Source of the DNA: Pseudomonadota bacterium
Lineage (GTDB): Bacteria; Pseudomonadota; Gammaproteobacteria; Xanthomonadales; Xanthomonadaceae
Length of the DNA: 5,632 nt
Assembly (NCBI GenBank): GCA_025355485.1
Contig: JANXZP010000210.1
Span: 1-5,632 of the forward strand
Direction of reading: 5' to 3'
A program made the position numbers and the translations under genes. Shown here in pieces: positions 4,970 through 5,632 of the stretch; the stretch's first letter is position 1, and each line of letters starts with the position of its first letter. Under the pieces are notes generated by a model. That model searched no databases, was not told the origin of the DNA, and worked only from the letters and a program-made list of their open reading frames with translations.

Positions 4970-5632
4970 GTGGTCAAGCCACTGCCGCGCCTGAAGCTCC
5001 AGGGCTTCAACAACCTCACCAAGTCGTTGAGCTTCAACATCTACGACCTGTGCTACGCGATCAGCGACGAGCAGCGCGACCGCTACATCGAATACATCGA
5101 CGAGGCCTACAACGCCGATCGCCTGACCCAGATCCTGACCGACGTCGCCGAGATCATCGGCGCGAACATCCTCAATGTCGCGCGCCAGGACTACGACCCG
5201 CAGGGCGCGTCGGTGACGATCCTGATTTCCGAGGAGCCGGTCATCGATCGCAAGGACATCGGCCGCGAAGCGCTCAGCGGTGCGATGCGGGAACACACCG
5301 GCGAGGCCAATGTCGTAGCGCACCTCGACAAGAGCCACATCACCGTCCACACCTATCCGGAAACGCATCCGCACAACGGCATCGCGACCTTCCGCGCCGA
5401 CATCGACGTGGCCACCTGCGGCGTGATCTCGCCGCTGAAGGCATTGAATTACCTGATCGAGCAGTTCGAGTCGGACATCGTGGTGACCGATTACCGCGTG
5501 CGCGGCTTCACCCGCGACATCAAGGGCAAGAAGCACTACATCGACCACAAGATCAATTCGATCCAGGACTTCCTGTCCAAGGCGAACCGTTCGCACTACG
5601 AGATGATCGACGTGAACGTGTACCAGGAGAAC
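4970..5632 (+). CDS. speD: S-adenosylmethionine decarboxylase proenzyme SpeD (3' end outside window)
   Basis: Pyruvoyl enzyme that decarboxylates S-adenosylmethionine to supply the aminopropyl group for spermidine synthesis by SpeE. The 221 residues visible align along their length with the E. coli-type SpeD (about 264 aa), so roughly 40 C-terminal residues lie beyond the window. Clear family blocks are LQGFNNLTKSLSFNIYD (10-26), EIIGANILNVARQDYDPQGA (61-80), HLDKSHITVHTYPE (118-131), CGVISPLKALNYLI (150-163), and DYRVRGFTRDIKG (174-186). By analogy with E. coli, self-cleavage occurs between Lys121 and Ser122, Ser122 becoming the pyruvoyl group, and Cys150 corresponds to the catalytic Cys140. 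Compared with E. coli there is a slightly longer, diverged loop at about 91-113. The gene starts at GTG, preceded by a strong ribosome site. speD next to clp is a conserved arrangement in Xanthomonas, as I recall. Confidence 0.97.
   Translation, partial: MVKPLPRLKLQGFNNLTKSLSFNIYDLCYAISDEQRDRYIEYIDEAYNADRLTQILTDVAEIIGANILNVARQDYDPQGASVTILISEEPVIDRKDIGREALSGAMREHTGEANVVAHLDKSHITVHTYPETHPHNGIATFRADIDVATCGVISPLKALNYLIEQFESDIVVTDYRVRGFTRDIKGKKHYIDHKINSIQDFLSKANRSHYEMIDVNVYQEN

Overview
The window looks like chromosomal DNA from a GC-rich gammaproteobacterium of the Lysobacterales (Xanthomonadales: Xanthomonadaceae or Rhodanobacteraceae). Three things point there. A Crp-family regulator of the Clp type lies divergent to speD. 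A trpG-trpD-(monooxygenase)-trpC cluster sits close by. The spacer after trpC carries a hairpin-rich sequence that resembles, from memory, a dispersed repeat of this group. Genus cannot be set from the sequence alone.

Layout. From 47 to 2872 (+ strand) there is a tight tryptophan block: trpG (anthranilate synthase glutaminase), trpD (anthranilate phosphoribosyltransferase), a small antibiotic-biosynthesis-monooxygenase-like (ABM) protein, and trpC (indole-3-glycerol phosphate synthase). The ABM gene overlaps trpC by one base (TGATG), so the two are probably translationally coupled. Together trpG, trpD and trpC cover much of the route from chorismate to indole-3-glycerol phosphate. trpE, trpF, trpB and trpA are not in the window. 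From 2873 to 3255 there is a non-coding spacer packed with short inverted repeats. From 3256 to 3618 (+) lies a small predicted exported protein with four mature-region cysteines and clearly lower GC than its neighbours; I can assign no function.

From 3674 to 4844 (- strand) there is a two-gene unit: clp (Crp/Fnr-family regulator), then a GNAT N-acetyltransferase 13 nt downstream. An 11-bp inverted repeat covers the clp stop and the GNAT start. Clp keeps the Glu that marks the c-di-GMP-responsive Xanthomonas Clp proteins. A 125-bp divergent intergenic region separates clp from speD (4970 to beyond the window end, +), the E. coli-type pyruvoyl S-adenosylmethionine decarboxylase for spermidine synthesis; its last roughly 40 residues are cut off.

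No RNA gene, CRISPR array, transposase, att site or origin was seen. Most of the window is ordinary housekeeping sequence. I find no convincing new multi-gene system. The points most worth a second look are the repeat-like spacer, the low-GC cysteine-containing secreted protein, the ABM gene inside the trp cluster, and the hairpin at the clp/GNAT junction.
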